DNA from: Vicia villosa
Lineage: Eukaryota > Streptophyta > Magnoliopsida > Fabales > Fabaceae
Assembly (NCBI RefSeq): GCF_029867415.1
Contig: NC_081181.1
Span: forward strand, 70,590,144-70,654,143
DNA length: 64,000 nt
Reading direction: 5' to 3'
The notes beneath the pieces are model-generated. The model saw nothing but the letters and a program-made list of their open reading frames with translations. It was not told where the DNA came from and did no database searches. Position numbers and translations under genes: made by a program. Within the stretch, counting starts at the first letter, position 1, and each line of letters begins with the position of its first letter. This document shows positions 61,995 to 64,000 of this stretch, piece by piece.

Positions 61995-64000
61995 TGTAAC
62001 ACCCCATATTTCTCTTAATTAATTTAAATTGGAATTAAATTATTTATTAGAATTATTTGGCAATTGATTGGATTTAATTGAAGAATTATAGAAAAAAAGA
62101 GTCATTGGGCTTGGTGTTGTGATGAGTAAGAGAGGGGTGCTAAGTGATAGGCCCATACTAAGTGAATTTTATTCTTTCATAAAATAGAGAAGTTGAGAAA
62201 AGAAGGAAAATAGAAGCAAAAGAGGAGAAAGGAGAATACGTGAAAGAGGAGCAGAAGAGGAAGAGGACCAACCAAGGATTCTTGAATAAGTTAAGGGGGG
62301 ACTCTCCGATTAACTTCTCTTATCATATCTTAAGGGATGATATTGATTAGGTATATTAGTTAGAACAACTGGATTGTATGTGTTGAATTGGGAGATTTAG
62401 GTTGTTTTGTTGAATTGATGTGATTGATGAATTGATGAATGATTTTAATGTTAGATGACCACTAAATTGTGTTATAAATGTATTATGTTATCTTATTTGA
62501 TGATGTTTTGGTGTGGGGACTGTCATGGTGCAATTTGGATGAGATTGGGAGAGGAAAGATGTCAAATCGCAGAAAAAAATTCTACATCGGCGTAGCGTGC
62601 GTCGACCTGTGAGATTTATGCGTCGACCTACAGGTTCCCAAAAGACCAGCATGAGTTAAATCATGGGTCGGCCTGAGAAAACCCGAGGGGGACAGAAAAT
62701 TCTATACGTTGACCTATGGATCTTGTGCGTTGACCTACAACAAACAAATTTTTTCACAAATTTTCCGAAGGCCATAACTTTCAAATCGTACATCCGTTTT
62801 GAGCGTTGCGAAGCTAATTTAAAGCTTTATATGATGAATTGATGAAATGGGAAGTGGCCCTATTTTATTTTAAATTTTGATTTAATTTAATTGATGGGTT
62901 GTAGCATTGTGTACATATATGTGTGAATGTAACAATGTGTTGTTATGGTGATGTAACCACTTCGAATTCATTGTGATTGGGTGGTGTTTTGACATGAATA
63001 TATGTGATATAATTGAATAATGATGATGCTAGAATTGAATACATGTTGATATGATTATGTGTGATATAATTGTGGATGGTGTTGAAACTGAATATATCAT
63101 TTGGTGTTGCTTTTGGTGAGTTATTGGTGATGACATTGTTCATTTTGGTCCAGTGGTGATGTTGTGACAACGTGATTATAATGCTGATAGTGTGTGTATA
63201 ACATGAGCATGTGGTGATTGTTTTGATCGTATGATGATGATTGATTTGTTTTGAATGATGCATGATACATGCACATACTTGTTGGTGATAACTATGTTGA
63301 GTTATGTGAGATGATGTTATTCATCAGATCGGTGATGTTGTAAGTATGTCATATGTGTGCATTCATTCATTCGCATTTTGGTGATGGATCCCGGTGATGT
63401 TGTAGACCAAATGGTGGGCATAATTCCCATTGTGCGGAATTTATGCTGGTTGGACTGTATCTTGATGATGAAAAGATCAATTGGATGGGTTTATCCCATG
63501 TATGGTACCACATGCATAGTGTCAGTTCATTCATATGCTTGATTTTCATAACATGATTGAATGTGTTTCAGTGTTATGAATTGATGATGTGTTGGTTGCA
63601 TATTTTGTTGAATTGTCTGAATATAATACAATTGGGTGATTAATATAACTATGATGTGTTGTTATTTATGATGCAATAATATTTGTTAATTGCGATGAGA
63701 CTCACCCTTACATGTTGTCATTTTCAGATTGAGGATAGCGGCTTTTACGACTTGGTGAGGATTAGATCATGAGTCAGTGCATTTAGTATAGCCTTGGTGT
63801 CATGCTCTGATATTGTAACACTGGGGAACGCTAGTCTAGACTCTATAAGGATAATCTAATCTGTTGTTATTGTATTAACTTGTGGGATATCGCATAGATG
63901 ATGTTATGCTTATCCGTATGATGAATATTCCGCTGTGTAGAAACATGATTATGATAATGTGATGATTTGTTCCTAAGTGTAGCATGACGAATGACTTATG
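61995..64000 (+). mobile_element. LTR related to the tandem-array LTR, plus strand, partial
   Basis: Starts TGTAACACCCCATATTTCTC and follows the array LTR (read on its minus strand) throughout: GGAATTAAATTATTTATT, the GAGAATACGTGAAAGAGGAG stretch, AACTTTCAAATCGTA, then GAGACTCACCCTTAC and GCATAGATGATGTTATGCTT near the end. It runs off the window. It is clearly divergent from the array copies, so it is an older or sister subfamily. Its word island uses a different word (GCGTCGACCT). Confidence 0.85.
62599..62737 (+). repeat. GCGTCGACCT word island
   Basis: GCGTCGACCTG (62599), GCGTCGACCTA (62620), GGGTCGGCCTG (about 62665), ACGTTGACCTA (62706) and GCGTTGACCTA (62727). The first and last pairs are 21 bp apart. 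GTCGAC is a CpG-centred palindrome; GTTGAC copies fit CpG decay. Confidence 0.88.

Noticed and set aside
62943..63263. 106-aa minus-strand frame rich in His, Thr and Ile
   Set aside because: Arises from GATGATG/TGTTGA-rich low-complexity LTR sequence.

Overview
The window is plant nuclear DNA. It is AT-rich, has GT-AG introns and plant-type TATA boxes, and is almost entirely nested transposable elements. The families point to a legume, probably tribe Fabeae (pea, vetch, lentil, grass pea): very long Ogre/Tat-like LTRs, Maximus/SIRE-like Ty1/copia pieces, a CACTA element with AGCGCT subterminal hairpins, and MULE fragments. No ordinary host gene, rRNA, functional tRNA or CRISPR was found. The species is an inference.

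Layout. 1-3202: partial Ogre-like LTR on the minus strand, with a block its relatives lack that holds a TATA box and an unlisted 55-codon two-membrane-segment ORF. 3203-6080: word-repeat region, a decayed MULE transposase, and a broken GRF zinc-finger gene on the opposite strand. 6108-6900: SIRE-like LTR piece. 7151-38233: one L1-type LINE with a 17-bp target duplication, split by two insertions. The first is an Ogre-like solo LTR (7666-15891), itself split by a second solo LTR in the other orientation (9455-13743, duplication CATGC). The second is an 18,079-bp tandem LTR-retrotransposon array (19205-37283, four LTRs and three internal regions of a 5283-bp unit, duplication GAAGA). 39148-40294: long-TIR MULE-like element. 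41673-47198: complete CACTA element (duplication AAG) carrying a spliced, uninterrupted 12-exon gene of about 762 codons that ends in a Ulp1/C48-like protease domain. 47199-54534: AT-rich DNA with a microsatellite, a foldback element with tRNA-like arms, a SIRE LTR piece and a CACTA end. 54535-61505: gypsy LTR piece and a decayed minus-strand SIRE-like element (gag, RT/RNase H) interrupted by a hairpin MITE lying between two (TA)n tracts. 61506-64000: a truncated LTR start, then a plus-strand LTR related to those of the tandem array.

The CACTA gene is the only long reading frame that looks intact; the LINE, MULE, GRF and copia genes all carry stops or frameshifts, several of them Trp-to-stop G-to-A changes. 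The most unusual pattern is a set of 'word islands' in LTRs: a short word containing CpG or derived from a CpG palindrome is repeated, mostly in pairs about two helical turns apart (18-23 bp). Related LTRs carry different words in the same flanking context.
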